Shown: piece after piece, positions 1-6,116 of the stretch
How the letters are laid out: each line of letters starts with the position of its first letter
How positions within the stretch are numbered: position 1 is the first letter of the stretch
Source: Kiritimatiellales bacterium
Lineage (GTDB): Bacteria; Verrucomicrobiota; Kiritimatiellia; Kiritimatiellales; Pontiellaceae
Length of the DNA stretch: 6,660 nt
Assembly: GCA_030588285.1 (NCBI GenBank)
Contig: JAUUYK010000055.1
Coordinates: 1-6,660, forward strand
Reading direction: 5' to 3'
The notes under the pieces: generated by a model
Told to the model about the DNA's origin: nothing
What the model saw: only the letters and a program-made list of their open reading frames with translations
The model's database searches: none
Translations under genes and position numbers: made by a program

Positions 1-713
1 AGTAGTGGAAGATTGATCGGCGGAAGATTACGGGAGTGAGTTTCGATCTTCAGCTTTTGCGGTGCACCAATCTTCGCTACCGAAACGAGAGTAGAAACCT
101 CGTCTATGCATCCAAGCTCGGCCATCACGGCGGCAGATTGCGGGGCCGAAATGGCGGGGCGGCCAGGTTTTATGATGCCGGCTTTTTCGGAGGCAATCGC
201 CTCGAGGGTATCCCCTAAAAAATTCGTGTGGTCTATATCGATATGGGTGATGACGGAAATCAGCGGAATCACGACATTGGTGGCATCCCAGCGTCCGCCC
301 ATCCCGGTTTCAATGATGGCAATGTCGACGGCTTCGTCGGCGAAATATTGAAAGGCGATGGCCGTGGATAGTTCAAAAAACGTCGGGGCACGGCACGGCA
401 GGGTCGGGGCATCGACGACCTCGATATAGTGGTCTAATTTTTTTTCCAGAATTGGAGCTCCATTAATACGGAACCGTTCGGAAAAATCGATGAGGTGTGG
501 CGAGGTGTAAAGGCCGGTTTTAAATCCTGATGCGCGCAACACCGATTCAAGCATGGCACAAACGGAGCCTTTTCCGTTGGTGCCAGCCACGTGAATATTG
601 GCGAGCTTCTGGTGCGGGTTATCGAGCGCATCAAGCAGGGCGGTGATGACCTCTAGCCCAGGCTTAATGCCCTGCGTGGTTCGTTCGAACAGCGCCCTAA
701 CGGCTTCGCTCAT
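1..713 (-). CDS. folC: Bifunctional folylpolyglutamate/dihydrofolate synthase, C-terminal part beyond window
   Basis: A cytoplasmic, ATP-dependent Mur-ligase-fold enzyme that adds glutamate to folates (and, in many bacteria, to dihydropteroate). I translated the minus strand from the ATG at 713-711; the frame stays open to the window edge, giving 237 residues of a family usually about 420-450 long. The P-loop GTNGKGS is at residues 44-50, the folate-site signature YTSPHL at 69-74, and ETGMGGRWDATN at 136-147 (family ExGLGGRxDATN, Mg-binding Glu). DHTNFLGDT (161-169) and SEKAGIIKPG (175-184) supply the expected metal-ligand His162 and carbamylated Lys177. The start overlaps the accD stop as TAATG and has no Shine-Dalgarno of its own, so translation probably depends on reinitiation after accD. 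The C-terminal glutamate-ligase domain lies outside the window. Whether it also has dihydrofolate synthase activity cannot be told from this part. Confidence 0.95.
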   Translation of the reverse strand, partial: MSEAVRALFERTTQGIKPGLEVITALLDALDNPHQKLANIHVAGTNGKGSVCAMLESVLRASGFKTGLYTSPHLIDFSERFRINGAPILEKKLDHYIEVVDAPTLPCRAPTFFELSTAIAFQYFADEAVDIAIIETGMGGRWDATNVVIPLISVITHIDIDHTNFLGDTLEAIASEKAGIIKPGRPAISAPQSAAVMAELGCIDEVSTLVSVAKIGAPQKLKIETHSRNLPPINLPL

Positions 714-1561
714 TATTTATCACAGCAATAATCGAGCATAAGCGACATGCGTTCGCGCAGTTCGTTGCGCGGAACAATCATATCAATCAGGCCGCGATCC
801 TGCAAAAACTCGGACCGCTGGAATCCTTTGGGCAGATCCTGCTGAATGGTTTCCTTAATTACGCGCGGCCCGGCAAACCCAATCAGGGCTTCCGGTTCGG
901 CCACGATAATATCGCCGAGGGTCGCAAAACTGGCCATGACACCGGCCATAGTTGGGTGCGTTAAAATGGGGATATAAGGCAGTCCGGCGGCCGCGTGGCG
1001 GGATAACGCAGCACTGGTCTTGGCCATTTGCATGAGACTAAGCAGCCCTTCATACATCCGTGCGCCACCGGAGGCGCAGGAGAGCAACACCGGCCGACCT
1101 TCGGCGGTGCACCGTTCGATGAGATGGGTTACACGCTCACCAACAACACTGCCCATACTGGCGCCAAGAAAAGAGAAATCCATCACGCCGAGGCCGATTT
1201 CACGCCCATTCAGTGTGCACCCGCCAACGGTAATCGCATCGTTCCATCCCGATTTTTTCTGATTAGCGGCAAGCTTATCGATGTAGGAAAGTTTTCCGGT
1301 GAAGCCGAGGGTGTCGACCGATTTAATGTTGCCGGCCCACTCCACAAAACTTCCTTTATCAGAAAGCAGGTCGAGTCGTGCTTGGCGAGAGAGCGTGAAG
1401 TGATGGTCACAACGCGTGCACACTTCGAGATTAGCAGTAATCTGTTCTTTATAGACAATTTCGCTACAGGACGGGCACTTCATCCAAAGGCCGTCTGGCA
1501 CGTCCCGTTTTTTTACCGTGATGGTGGAATAGTTTTTTTTATTATTTCCAAATAAAGCCAT
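713..1561 (-). CDS. accD: Acetyl-CoA carboxylase carboxyltransferase subunit beta
   Basis: The beta subunit of the carboxyltransferase that, with AccA, moves CO2 from carboxybiotin on AccB to acetyl-CoA, making malonyl-CoA for fatty-acid synthesis in the cytoplasm. The protein is 282 aa, close to the family (E. coli 304). The N-terminal zinc ribbon is complete: Cys29, Cys32, Cys48 and Cys51 (CPSC and CTRC). The crotonase-like core follows, with GLGVMDFSFLGASMGSVVGE (123-142), the SGGARM turn (164-169) and EGLLSLMQMAKTSAAL (171-186), typical of AccD. The ATG at 1561-1559 has GAGG (1574-1571) nine bases upstream, supporting this start. The comF stop lies 15 nt upstream, and the AccD stop TAA shares its last A with the folC ATG, so comF-accD-folC is very likely translated from one message. 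No frameshift or missing key residue was seen. Confidence 0.98.
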   Translation of the reverse strand: MALFGNNKKNYSTITVKKRDVPDGLWMKCPSCSEIVYKEQITANLEVCTRCDHHFTLSRQARLDLLSDKGSFVEWAGNIKSVDTLGFTGKLSYIDKLAANQKKSGWNDAITVGGCTLNGREIGLGVMDFSFLGASMGSVVGERVTHLIERCTAEGRPVLLSCASGGARMYEGLLSLMQMAKTSAALSRHAAAGLPYIPILTHPTMAGVMASFATLGDIIVAEPEALIGFAGPRVIKETIQQDLPKGFQRSEFLQDRGLIDMIVPRNELRERMSLMLDYCCDK

Positions 1562-1576
1562 GTTTAAAATCCTCAG

Positions 1577-2311
1577 TTAACCGCGTGCCACTGTTATTAC
1601 ATGAACGGATGCTGCGCCGCCTTTTTTCAACGCCTTCGCGCAGGCATTCACGGTTGCTCCCGTTGTCATTATATCATCAACGAGCAGCACACGCTGCCCG
1701 ACCAGCCTTTTCTCCTTCCTCGATTGGAAAGCGTTTTTCACGTTACTAAGCCGCTGGGAGGCTGTCAAATGTGTTTGCGTTGTGGTGGGCTTTATTCGAC
1801 GGAGCAATCCGCCCTTATTCGGACAGCCGATTCGTTTTCCCAGTTCGTGGGCGAGCACGTTCGACTGATTATATCCGCGCTCCCGCCGGCGAATAGGATG
1901 CAAAGGAACCGGCACCACCCAATCAAATGTGCAGCCGGAAAATTCGGCCTGTAGGCAGGCATGAAGCAACTCGGCCATATCCGGCGCCATCCATAATGCC
2001 TTCTCATACTTCAACAAACGCAACGCTTCGCCCACCACCCCGTCGTATCGGGCCGCGGAACGAGCGGCATCGAAAGCCGGCTTCTTCGCGGAGCAGGTGA
2101 AACAGATAAAGTCATGGTCCACCGCCCCGGCAATTGGATCGCCACAGCGCTCACAAAACGGGGGTTCAATGCAACTTGCATCGGACCAGCAGTCCCAACA
2201 AATAGACCGAAAAGTCTCCGGTCGCGAGGTTCCACAACCGATGCACCGCCGGGGGTAGAGCATGTCGAGAAGTGAGGTCGAAGGTTTTGAGGTCACAGGT
2301 CTTAAAATCAA
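1577..2311 (-). CDS. comF: ComF family protein (double zinc finger, phosphoribosyltransferase-like)
   Basis: A ComF/GntX-type protein: an N-terminal zinc-binding region followed by a type I phosphoribosyltransferase fold. In competent bacteria ComF helps bring single-stranded DNA into the cytosol; elsewhere the role is less clear. Cys pairs occur at 23/26, 38/41, 53/56 and 70/73, enough for two zinc sites. The family core PVPLHPIRRRERGYNQS is at 134-150 and the PRPP-loop motif VLLVDDIMTTGAT at 208-220. At 244 aa it is of normal length. The start is uncertain. The coordinates use a TTG at 2311; a GTG at 2296 and an ATG at 2263 are in the same frame, and none has a clear Shine-Dalgarno. The ATG would remove SLLD before MLYPRRC, a segment I would expect such proteins to keep. 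It sits 15 nt upstream of accD. A link to DNA uptake is not shown by this context. Confidence 0.92.
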   Translation of the reverse strand: MILRPVTSKPSTSLLDMLYPRRCIGCGTSRPETFRSICWDCWSDASCIEPPFCERCGDPIAGAVDHDFICFTCSAKKPAFDAARSAARYDGVVGEALRLLKYEKALWMAPDMAELLHACLQAEFSGCTFDWVVPVPLHPIRRRERGYNQSNVLAHELGKRIGCPNKGGLLRRIKPTTTQTHLTASQRLSNVKNAFQSRKEKRLVGQRVLLVDDIMTTGATVNACAKALKKGGAASVHVITVARG

Positions 2312-2380
2312 AAATCGTAAATTCGAAAGCCAAAGAGCAGGAAAGCAGCGCTTTGAGCTTAGATTTTTCGACTTTCGACC
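2298..2380. repeat. AT-rich imperfect inverted repeat at the 5' end of comF
   Basis: The arm at 2298-2316 and the reverse complement of the arm at 2362-2380 agree at 13 of 19 positions, with GGTC at the outer ends and AAAAATC at the inner ends. The roughly 45 bases between contain CAAAG/CTTTG-type words that could extend pairing. It fills most of the spacer between the SH3b gene and comF and overlaps the first codons of comF if the TTG start is used. It could be an RNA structure controlling comF or a decayed intergenic repeat element. Neither can be decided from one copy. Confidence 0.35.
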
Positions 2381-2389
2381 CTTTCTCCT

Positions 2390-3190
2390 TTAGTTCGAAA
2401 TAAGGGGATCGATATTAATCTTTTCAGGCTGAATAATCGGAATAAAAATACCCTTTGCCCAATAGATTTTGCCTTCAATCAATAACGAACGATTTAACAT
2501 TTTTTCCAGCTGACTTTCGCGACCGCGGACAAGACAAATCGGCTCTTCCAGCGCACCAACAATCAGCACCAACTGATACAGCCCTGGGTTAGCACGACGC
2601 AAAACTCCGGGATATTTACCTTTTTTACCCTGCGGCCGGGTATCGTCCAATACCAATACCAGTGGTGGAAGCTCTTCCTTGGGTTTATCTATTTTTTTGA
2701 CGACCGGTTTTGGAATGGGTTTTGGATCGGGGATCACAACCGGCGGCGCCGCTTTTGGCGGCGCAACCCGTTCCACAAAATCTTCACTGATCCAAACCAA
2801 ACTGCCGATCGGCGGGGCCACCTTCATCCACGAATTAAATTCCCCTCGCATCGAAAGTAGATCGCCTTTTTTCACCACGACCATCGCCTGATAGTTCAAA
2901 CTAGGGCCCGAGCGGACATTTAATTTTTCTGGCACAACCACGCCGTTTTGGAGATATTTACTCGCCACCCAAAAATCCAGGCTATCCGGCGCCTGCACCG
3001 CAACCCAACCATTGGTGGACTGAAACGAAACCATCTCCTCACCGCGCATTGCCCGATCAAGAATTTCGCCTTCCAGACTCGGTAAAGCCCGCAGGCTAAC
3101 CCGATCGCCCATAACGCGGACCTTAGCAATCTCATTGGTTTGTGCGTGGGTGGTCACGATAAGAGCAAAAAGAAGCAGTATATTTTTCAT
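2390..3190 (-). CDS. Secreted protein with two bacterial SH3 domains and an OB-like C-terminus
   Basis: A predicted exported protein of 266 aa. I place the start at the ATG at 3190-3188 rather than 42 bases upstream. There it begins with a typical signal peptide (MKNILLLFALIVTTHAQ, cleavage probably after Ala16) and has AAGGA (3200-3196) five bases upstream. Two SH3b repeats follow, about 24-80 and 84-141. The second has the family signature LNVRSGPSLNY at 90-100; the first has a matching VSLRALPSLEGE. A proline- and lysine-rich linker covers about 143-177. The last part (190-262) has alternating beta-strand pattern with LLIEGKIYWAKG at 236-247, which resembles an OB-fold; this is inference. 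SH3b domains often bind peptidoglycan or cell-surface ligands, so a periplasmic wall-associated role is likely, but no catalytic domain is present. The start lies 16 nt after the tatD stop, suggesting co-transcription. Confidence 0.85.
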   Translation of the reverse strand: MKNILLLFALIVTTHAQTNEIAKVRVMGDRVSLRALPSLEGEILDRAMRGEEMVSFQSTNGWVAVQAPDSLDFWVASKYLQNGVVVPEKLNVRSGPSLNYQAMVVVKKGDLLSMRGEFNSWMKVAPPIGSLVWISEDFVERVAPPKAAPPVVIPDPKPIPKPVVKKIDKPKEELPPLVLVLDDTRPQGKKGKYPGVLRRANPGLYQLVLIVGALEEPICLVRGRESQLEKMLNRSLLIEGKIYWAKGIFIPIIQPEKINIDPLISN

Positions 3191-3195
3191 ATTAA

Positions 3196-3200
3196 TCCTT
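3196..3200 (-). promoter_or_regulatory. Ribosome binding site deciding the SH3b protein start
   Basis: AAGGA on the minus strand lies five bases before the ATG at 3190. The upstream in-frame alternative near 3232 would overlap tatD and put MRGRCFRCNFPRIN before the signal peptide, so this site favours the shorter protein. Confidence 0.7.
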
Positions 3201-3206
3201 GGAAAA

Positions 3207-3983
3207 TTACAGCGAAAACAACGTCCGCGCATTAGTTGAGGTTAACTTCGCGATCGACTCTACCGAACCGCCCTTCAATTCGGCAAGCCGTTTAGCCACA
3301 TGAACCACAAACGCCGGTTCATTCCGATTACCGCGCATCGGAACCGGCGCGAGATACGGCGAATCGGTTTCAATCAGCAACCGATCATCCGGCACATACG
3401 GCACCACCTCCCGCAACGGGGCAGCATTGGCAAACGTTACGATCCCGCTGAAACTAATCAGCAATCCGAGATCCAGCACCTGCCGGGCAAAGGCGGTATC
3501 GCGCGTAAAACAATGCAGGACCCCGAGCTGAGCAGGATCGCCCTTCCAGGCCTTGGAAAAATCGGAAAGCAGCGCAATCGTATCATCATCGGCATCGCGC
3601 GAATGCACCACGACCGGCTTTTTAAACTCCACGGCCAGCGCCAGATTTTCGTTGAATAGCTTTTTTTGTTCCGTGGCGGTTTCCGCGGTATAATAATAGT
3701 CCAGCCCCGTTTCGCCGACCGCCTTCACCAGCGGATTCGCTACAAAATCGCGCAATTCGGCCAGATCGTATTCCTCCGGCGCAAGATCGCGATCGAACCC
3801 CGCACACCCAAAAATTCGATTTGGATAGTCCTCCGCCAACTTTAACGAAAGGGTATTGGCCTCGGCCGATCCGCCGATCGCCACCATTTCATTCACCTGG
3901 GCAGCAGCCGCCTGCTCCAGCAGTTCCGCCAGCGTGCCCTCCTTTACGAACCGATCAAAATGTACATGGGAATCAATAAACAT
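3207..3983 (-). CDS. tatD: TatD family metal-dependent hydrolase (probable DNase)
   Basis: A TIM-barrel amidohydrolase-superfamily protein of 258 aa, the usual TatD length. Members are metal-dependent deoxyribonucleases, several with 3'-5' exonuclease activity; the cellular substrate is not certain. FIDSHVHFD at 2-10 carries the HxH pair (His6, His8). Further expected ligands are Glu91 in VGETGLDYY, His127 in PVVVHSRDADDD (matching the second TatD signature), His157 in GVLHCF, and Asp207 in IETDSPY. All metal-site residues are therefore present. One oddity: the usual GxHP block reads GCAGFDRD at about 59-66, lacking the conserved His. The start is the ATG at 3983-3981, with no strong Shine-Dalgarno. 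It is the first gene of the left-hand cluster and is followed after 16 nt by the SH3b gene. The paralogues YcfH and YjjV cannot be separated from TatD by sequence alone. Confidence 0.93.
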   Translation of the reverse strand: MFIDSHVHFDRFVKEGTLAELLEQAAAAQVNEMVAIGGSAEANTLSLKLAEDYPNRIFGCAGFDRDLAPEEYDLAELRDFVANPLVKAVGETGLDYYYTAETATEQKKLFNENLALAVEFKKPVVVHSRDADDDTIALLSDFSKAWKGDPAQLGVLHCFTRDTAFARQVLDLGLLISFSGIVTFANAAPLREVVPYVPDDRLLIETDSPYLAPVPMRGNRNEPAFVVHVAKRLAELKGGSVESIAKLTSTNARTLFSL

Positions 3984-4208
3984 AAGGCCGAGCAGTAAAG
4001 CGAAAGCAACGGGCGGCGGGCGAGTTTAATCGTTAGCACTTCCACAAAAAAAAAATCGTCCCATCCAGAGGCGTCGCCACATAATCAGAGAAATATGGTG
4101 TGTAACAGTTCCGCCGATTCCGCTAATCCGTTACATCATTGCCCCTCTATCGACCCCTTATTTGATCTATTCAATTTAGTTCCGTATGTTCATGATCCGG
4201 CCCATTGA
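3984..4208. other. Intergenic region upstream of tatD
   Basis: I see no gene here. It must contain whatever promoter drives tatD on the minus strand, but no -10/-35 pair stands out. It contains a ten-base run of A at 4046-4055 and an inverted repeat TGTAAC (4101-4106) / GTTACA (4130-4135). Both strands carry frequent stops towards the AraC remnant on the right. Confidence 0.6.
4101..4135. repeat. Inverted repeat TGTAAC-N23-GTTACA
   Basis: Two perfect six-base arms are separated by 23 bases. The site is about 120 bases upstream of the tatD start and about 110 bases before the AraC remnant. It could be a protein-binding dyad or chance; six-base arms alone are weak evidence. Confidence 0.25.
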
Positions 4209-4349
4209 AAGGAATGATTACTCCGTTGCCAGAACCTATCCATCACTCAAATTGAAGAACAGCTGGGCTTCTGCGATGTGTTCCACCTGTCGAAATGCTT
4301 CAAACAGGCGATCGGTTTCAGCCCATTGCAATACCGCAACCGATTCTAA
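4209..4349 (+). pseudogene. Remnant of an AraC-family regulator, C-terminal HTH
   Basis: In the frame beginning LLRCQNLSITQIEEQ (codons from 4218) and continuing LGFCDVFHLSKCFKQ and AIGFSPLQYRNRF, ending at TAA 4347-4349, the sequence matches the end of the AraC/XylS DNA-binding domain. The second helix-turn-helix shows the family pattern I..IA..LGF.d..hFs..FK...G.sP..YR, with Glu replacing the usual Ala in IEEQ. Going upstream, this frame meets TGA at 4215-4217 and another at 4206-4208, and no first HTH, ligand domain or start is found. It is therefore a truncated, decayed copy of roughly 45 codons. AraC regulators commonly control carbohydrate-use genes, so it may once have belonged with a gene such as the nearby hydrolase, but that is conjecture. 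Confidence 0.75.
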
Positions 4350-4670
4350 GGCATACCTCGAGCGTACCCATTGAATAAATCAGATTCCGTGAGACAGTTA
4401 AAACCAAGCCCTTATGGGTTGACCGAGTTTAGATAGATTCTATCAGCTCAAAACGATAATAATTAAGTTAACTTTGCATCCGACGTAGTGCTTATACAAA
4501 AAGTGGTGGGCCGAATGAGCCACCACACCCCGAAAATTCGTATATCCTAAACCCTTATCCGGCGAATGACTCATGCTACAAATCCAGCTATGCTCACGCA
4601 TCGAGATGCGTAGTAGGCTCGGAGACAGAATAAAATACCATTTCATTTACACCGTTGTTGCCGCCTGCGG
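4350..4670. other. Gene-free stretch with hairpins
   Basis: No coding region is supported. A minus-strand frame at 4646-4443 is open but contains a terminator-like hairpin and resembles no family I know. Small perfect hairpins occur at 4596-4611 (ACGCAT, loop CGAG, ATGCGT) and, crossing the right edge, at 4665-4682 (CTGCGG, loop TTGCTG, CCGCAG). Neither has a U-tract. Confidence 0.5.
4497..4526 (-). terminator. Probable rho-independent terminator, leftward
   Basis: On the minus strand, GTGGTGG and CCACCAC form a perfect seven-base stem (4520-4526 with 4503-4509) with a ten-base loop, followed directly by TTTTTG (4502-4497). There is no T-run on the plus side, so it acts leftward only. No convincing minus-strand gene ends just before it. 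It may be left over from a lost gene or end an unrecognised transcript. Confidence 0.55.
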
Positions 4671-5000
4671 TTGCTGCCGCAGTTACATCTTAAGCCCAAG
4701 CAGTGCGGTACGTATTCCCACGCCCCCCTCCCTCGCCAGATAGAACCTAAAGGAATCATCGATCTGGATATTCAGGGGGATTTACAAAATGGGATGAGTG
4801 AAGAAATGCTCAGAAACAAACCCGCCGGTAGCATCTTCGGCCTCGAAACCCACGAAAATCATGTGCCCCGCAAAATGACCGAGGGCATGATTGAGCTCGT
4901 CGTTAATAGCGGGAAATGCAACGAAGCCTTGAGCGAGCTGATTAATCAAGGATTCAATCCTTGGTTTTCGTCCCATCAACAAAACCTATTGGTTACTTGA
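4671..5000 (+). CDS. Hypothetical protein, unidentified
   Basis: An open frame of 109 codons ending at TGA 4998-5000; I do not recognise a family. The start is unclear: TTG at 4671 has no ribosome binding site and lies in a hairpin. ATG codons at 4794 and 4806 are in frame, with AGGGGGA at 4774-4780 some 13 bases before the first. From about 4794 the codon choice looks protein-like. The predicted product (MSEEMLRNKPAGSIFGLE onward) is soluble and has an acidic-helical middle (MTEGMIELVV) and a C-terminal EALSELINQGFNPWF. No signal peptide, membrane segment or metal motif is visible. The complementary strand also has an open frame over 4982-4782, so the coding strand is not certain. Given the remnants on either side, this may be a fragment of a decayed gene. 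Confidence 0.3.
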   Translation: MLPQLHLKPKQCGTYSHAPLPRQIEPKGIIDLDIQGDLQNGMSEEMLRNKPAGSIFGLETHENHVPRKMTEGMIELVVNSGKCNEALSELINQGFNPWFSSHQQNLLVT

Positions 5001-5124
5001 GGTAATAATCCATAAAATGTCCAAATGCCTACACGGCCCCCTTTTTCTTTCTACAAACCCTTATTTCATAGAACCGCCCCCTTTCCGCCCTAAAGGTCGA
5101 TTCATCCCTCGCGAATCAATAGAA

Positions 5125-5130
5125 TATAAT
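5125..5130 (+). promoter_or_regulatory. Possible -10 box (TATAAT)
   Basis: A perfect TATAAT on the plus strand. At 17-18 bases upstream lies TTCATC/TCATCC, a poor -35 match. It would start transcription near 5137, just before the hairpin terminator at 5171-5198. The surrounding sequence is AT-rich, so chance is a real alternative. Confidence 0.25.
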
Positions 5131-5170
5131 CATCGGAGAACGATTGCCCTTATAGCGGGTTCTGCGAACA

Positions 5171-5198
5171 CAAAAAGCACTCTCTCGAGTGCTTTTTG
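5171..5198. terminator. Strong bidirectional rho-independent terminator
   Basis: CAAAAAGCACTC (5171-5182), loop TCTC, GAGTGCTTTTTG (5187-5198): a perfect 12-bp stem in which the outer A/T pairs provide a T-run on either strand. It lies 73 bases past the stop of the minus-strand hydrolase, and is the natural end of that message. It could equally end a plus-strand transcript from the 4671-5000 region or from the TATAAT box at 5125. Confidence 0.88.
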
Positions 5199-5271
5199 CG
5201 GGTCGGCCGAGCAACGGCTTCTTGAACCCAGGGATCGCCCGAGTAGCTCGTTCCTCGAGCTCAACTATCCC

Positions 5272-6114
5272 TTAATTATTTGTATGTTTTAGTATGAAGT
5301 TTACGATGGGAGTAGGGTCCTTGAGGCTATGGGGATGGTGCCCCACATCTTTCTTGTGAATCACCTGAATTGAGCCTCCCAATTCCTTATACCGTTTTTC
5401 AATTACAGCCGTATTTTCTGCGACAGGAACAACCTGATCGGTATCGCCAACTACGTGCAGCAATGGAATGCCGGAAGTTGCCAATAAATGTAGATTGTCT
5501 ATAGGATTATTTTTATAATTCAGAGCCTCTTCCTCTATCATACCATAAACTTTCAGGCACTGTTTCCACTGTTTTTTTGCCCCTTTTCCTACTCCCTTTC
5601 CTCCCGGCCAGCTTTTAAAGTCGCACACCGGAGCATCTGCGTAAATGCAACTTACCTTATCGGGATTTGCGGAAGCCCAATTAAAGATTATTAATCCGCC
5701 TCTAGACATCCCCTCCAATGCCGGCTTTTTACCTAAACCATGCTTTATGGTTAGATATTCGTAGAAAGAATCCCATCGTTTAACGGCCACCGGGGACCCA
5801 TAGAGTCCTCCAATATCAACATAAGCCACATGGAAACCCCGTTTCAAGCAGGCGAGATCTGTCTGAGGCTCATGGCCAAAAAAGCGGGCTCGCCAAATCC
5901 ACGGGCTGCCATCAACGACCTCATTGGGGATGACAACCTTGCAGTTCATACCCTCCACCTTAAAAGTGTGTTGGGTAAAACCATGAAAGGATGATTTTGT
6001 TCCTGGCCATGGAGCGTCTGTATTGTTGATCGATGATGCCGTGACCACAGAGTTAATCAGGACGCTTAATACTGTTAGTGCGATGCTTCTTCTCATTAGG
6101 TTAATGTGTTTCAT
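5272..6114 (-). CDS. Secreted alpha/beta-hydrolase family protein (prolyl-oligopeptidase/esterase-like)
   Basis: A 280-aa predicted exported serine hydrolase. Residues 1-27 form a signal peptide (basic MKHINLMRRS, then hydrophobic IALTVLSVLINSVVTA). The alpha/beta-hydrolase core has the nucleophile elbow EGMSRGG at 134-140 (Ser137), a probable acid in GDTDQVVPV (Asp226, or Asp224), and a catalytic His in DVGHHPHS (His259 or His260). Conserved-looking blocks are WIWRARFFGHEPQTD (72-86) and YADAPVCDFKSWPGG (158-172). I recall this set from hydrolases of Planctomycetes, Lentisphaerae and Kiritimatiella-type genomes, where they sit near sulfatases and glycoside hydrolases. A role as esterase on polysaccharide side groups is plausible but unproven. 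The ATG at 6114 has AAGGA (6129-6125) ten bases upstream; a Met at residue 7 is a weaker alternative. It appears monocistronic, ending at the hairpin 5198-5171. Confidence 0.85.
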   Translation of the reverse strand: MKHINLMRRSIALTVLSVLINSVVTASSINNTDAPWPGTKSSFHGFTQHTFKVEGMNCKVVIPNEVVDGSPWIWRARFFGHEPQTDLACLKRGFHVAYVDIGGLYGSPVAVKRWDSFYEYLTIKHGLGKKPALEGMSRGGLIIFNWASANPDKVSCIYADAPVCDFKSWPGGKGVGKGAKKQWKQCLKVYGMIEEEALNYKNNPIDNLHLLATSGIPLLHVVGDTDQVVPVAENTAVIEKRYKELGGSIQVIHKKDVGHHPHSLKDPTPIVNFILKHTNN

Positions 6115-6116
6115 AA

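Noticed and set aside
1028..1555. A 175-codon plus-strand frame.
   Set aside because: It is antisense to accD, which is unmistakable, and has no family resemblance.
4046..4055. Ten-base A run as a terminator tail or phase-variable tract.
   Set aside because: No stable hairpin adjoins it on either strand and it lies outside any coding region.
4443..4646. A 67-codon minus-strand frame.
   Set aside because: It contains a terminator hairpin and resembles no protein family.
5199..5260. tRNA-like look of the minus strand near CTGGGTTCAAG.
   Set aside because: The flanking bases do not pair into a T-arm or acceptor stem, so no tRNA is supported.
5017..5292. A 91-codon plus-strand frame.
   Set aside because: It spans the 12-bp terminator at 5171-5198 and overlaps the end of the hydrolase gene; composition is not protein-like.
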